Source: Melanocharis versteri
Lineage: Eukaryota > Chordata > Aves > Passeriformes > Melanocharitidae
Reading direction: 5' to 3'
NCBI GenBank assembly: GCA_013397845.1
Contig: VZTG01001939.1
Coordinates: forward strand, 1 to 64,000
DNA: 64,000 nt
In this document: piece after piece, positions 61,640 to 64,000 of the stretch
Numbering within the stretch: the first letter of the stretch is position 1
Layout: each line of letters opens with the position of its first letter
Made by a program: the position numbers and the translations under genes
Notes under the pieces: model-generated
Told to the model about the DNA's origin: nothing
The model's database searches: none
The model's input: the letters and a program-made list of their open reading frames with translations, nothing else

Positions 61640-62050
61640 TTTTAAGTTGCCTTTCAAGACAGGTATAGGCACACTGGAGCGTGTCCAGTAAAGGGCCAAT
61701 GGAGATGACTGAAATATGCTGCAAACAATGAGATTGCTTAGCATGGAGGTGAGAAAATTTAGAGATACTATGTGTTTGTGTACCTGATGGAAGCAAGGGG
61801 GAGGATGGTAAATAAGACAGAGCCAGACTCTTCCCAATGGAACTCAGTGACAGTACTAGATGCAGTGGACACAAATGGAAATACAGGAAATCCCTATTAA
61901 ACATAAGAAAATACTATTTTATTGTCAGGATGATAAAACACTGGAACAGCCTGCCCAAAGAGGTTTTGGAGTCTCCAGTCCAGGAGATATCCAAAACCCA
62001 ACTGGGCAAAGCTCAGAAGTCCTTTCCAGCCTTAGGTATTTTGCAGTTGT
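61640..62050 (+). mobile_element. Old, diverged CR1 LINE 3' fragment
   Basis: CR1 words survive in order: CACTGGAGCGTGTCCAGTAAA near 61671 (usual CACTGGAGCAAGTCCAGC), GGCCAATGGAGATGACTG, then ATGATAAAACACTGGAACAG near 61930, CTGCCCAAAGAGGTTTTGGA, and GAGATATCCAAAACCCAACTG near 61984. The copy is more diverged than the two longer CR1 fragments and the terminal octamers are not seen. A 73-codon frame (61837-62058) inside it is CR1-derived noise. Confidence 0.85.
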
Positions 62051-64000
62051 ACTCATGAGCAATCACAAACTACATGCTTTAATACTTTTTCATTATTTTT
62101 TGCCCAGGAAATAAATCAACAACAGGACACAAATAAATCACTATTCTTTATGAAATCAAAGGCACTCCTACAGCAAGAGAAACAACATTTTATCCACAGA
62201 AAGTAGTATCCAAAACTAATTTCTCACAGCCAAAATCCCAAATCTGTCTATTCTTAGAATACAAAGAGGGAAAAGAGACTATTCCATGAAAAGCTGCAAA
62301 AGAAGAGAGAAAACAAAACAGATTTTATACAATCCCTGGCAACAAAACTGACTTTCCAGACTATTTGCATGTCTACAGAGCTATAGCTATTTGCCATTCA
62401 ATTCACTCTTACCCACCATTTCCCCAACTTACATTCCTCTGCTCATTTCAAATGCAAGCATCCCTTCAGAAAATCTTCTTTACAGAAACCCATAGCACTC
62501 AGACCCAAGGGACCCTGTTGCCTATGGAATATTGAATGCCAGCAGGCTGTAAGACCTCACCCACAACTTTCTTATTCTCCACAGTACCTTCAGAGCAATT
62601 TGCAGTGTTATCCTCAATAACAGCAGCTTTTCCTGTTTCTGCCTATCTTGCTGCTGAGAGATTCAAAATATATATTTTAAAAAGTGATATGCCATACTTG
62701 TGAAAGAAAAAAGTATGAGTCCATTTCGAGTAAATTAAAAAGTACTTGAAACATCATACTTCTTGTTCCAAGCTTTGGAATAGTAACAGCAGAAAATAGA
62801 GATTTCAGACATATTGATCACTTCCTGCTAATCTGCACCTCCCATAACCCTTACTGCAATTTCAGTTCATTTTGAAGCTGCATAGAGATTCTTATTTTCT
62901 TAAAAAGGGTGTGATCTCAAGAAGAACCAACTTTTCCCTGTCAATTTCTCTCATTCAGCATTTGCACTGGGACAGTATTTTGACTACCTTGTTCTTACTA
63001 TATGCAATGCAAAATTACTGAGAAGTTAGATGGCCCTCCAGGTTCTATTATTTTCAGATCCTATCATTTTTACTTTATGCTTCTGGGATTTTTATATCCT
63101 TAGATGGTACTGAGACAGAAATAATATTTCTGTGAAAGTGAAGACCAGTTTCTTTGATCTCCACTCACACCTAATATTTCTTTTGCTTCAGCATTTGTGA
63201 CCCTTCCAGGATCAGATTCTTAAAACCAACTGTTGTTAATTTCTTGATTTCTAGGAAACTGGAAATGTTCATAATGACCTCAATTCTTCTGTAAAGCTTA
63301 TGGCAATAGTTCCTGTGTTAATTGGTAGAAAACTAGTTGGTCTTAATGAAAAGACTTCACTTATCTTTTGATTCACATTGGAATAAGGTGACAAAGGCTT
63401 CTATCTGCAATCTAAATCTTGTTCTCTCTTGCAAACACCAGACCACGCATCTTGTCAGTTCACACATTGACTAATATAATTCCACACTGGCAGGTCTCCC
63501 AGACAGCACTGTAAGAAAATGTCAGCTGGTCCACTGTAATTCTGCTGAGTTAATCATCAGTTCAAAATGTCACCATCCTATTTCCTTCCTCCTTGTCTCA
63601 ATTCCCTTCTCATAAAGTTTCAAATGAACTTTAAAAACTATGAGACTGACCCTCCATTGCACCAGGGTAGAAGTAATAGCTCGGAAATGAGTGATTCAGA
63701 AGTGGAGTGAGGGGCACTGAAGTTTCATGCCAATATAAAGTAACCAGCAGAAGTCCTCAGCGCTGTTTAGGTTCTCATGCCACCCCCAGTGCTTTGCTCT
63801 CTCCCGTCTGAGCTCTCTCAGCTCTGAAAACAGGATACCCACGTAGGCAGGGAGCTCTGCATATGCTGAGGGTAGCAGGGTAGCACTTCACCCAGTGCAT
63901 GGTGTCACTTGGGTCAGGCAATGCTACGCACAGGTGATATTTTCTTTTTGTTTTCCCTTTACATAACTCCAACAGTTTGACATCATATCTTCTGGATCAT
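62051..64000. other. Noncoding DNA, no gene recognised
   Basis: Only short frames occur (the longest about 65 codons at the right end, 63775-63972, minus strand) and no repeat was recognised. Sequence is AT-rich and low in CpG until the last 250 bases, which are slightly more GC-rich. Confidence 0.55.

Noticed and set aside
1..64000. CRISPR arrays, bacterial operons, tRNA or rRNA genes
   Set aside because: No regularly spaced direct repeats with unique spacers, no operon-like gene packing and no cloverleaf or rRNA motifs were seen; the repeats are vertebrate LINE and LTR elements.

Overview
This window looks like bird nuclear DNA from an intron or intergenic gene desert. No protein-coding gene can be identified on either strand. 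The bird assignment rests on four degenerate CR1 (chicken repeat 1 type) LINE fragments, two of them ending in the CR1 terminal octamer repeat (ATTCTRTG-type). It also rests on two isolated LTRs of endogenous-retrovirus type, one of which matches a common avian ERVL-like LTR as I remember it. The rest is AT-rich and CpG-poor. The species cannot be told from this sequence. One unresolved base (n) lies at 11987.

Layout. 1-11154: unique AT-rich DNA with a striking joined acceptor/donor near the left end (AG|GTAAGT at 267-274) and two stretches that read like conserved noncoding enhancers (6740-7060, 9800-10075). 11155-12215: a CR1 fragment with a dead reverse transcriptase and no 3' end. 12216-26440: unique DNA with low-complexity tracts, two exon-like splice-site pairs (20736-20885 and 24339-24419) and further enhancer-like stretches. 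26441-27224: a CR1 copy with its reverse-transcriptase region deleted. 27225-34950: unique DNA. 34957-35729: a CpG-rich, well-preserved solo LTR on the minus strand with perfect 6-bp target duplications. 35736-38451: unique DNA. 38452-39079: an older ERVL-like solo LTR containing a trinucleotide microsatellite. 39080-61640: unique DNA with the densest run of enhancer-like stretches (45730-46160, 50350-50640, 51640-52330, 57220-57510, 58480-58780) and a CR1 3' tail at 48225-48372. 61640-62050: an old CR1 fragment. 62051-64000: unique DNA.

Interpretation. No genes work together here. The sequence suggests a regulatory gene desert or a very long intron, probably transcribed left to right if the recursive-splice candidates at 268 and 51163 are real. 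The listed open reading frames are short, overlap one another and lack recognisable domains, apart from the LINE remnants. The best leads are the recursive-splice candidate at 268, the RFX/SOX composite site at 57444-57465, the young solo LTR with four phased CCAAT boxes and two strong hairpins, and the CpG-retaining block at 51640-52330. No novel defence system or other gene system was found.
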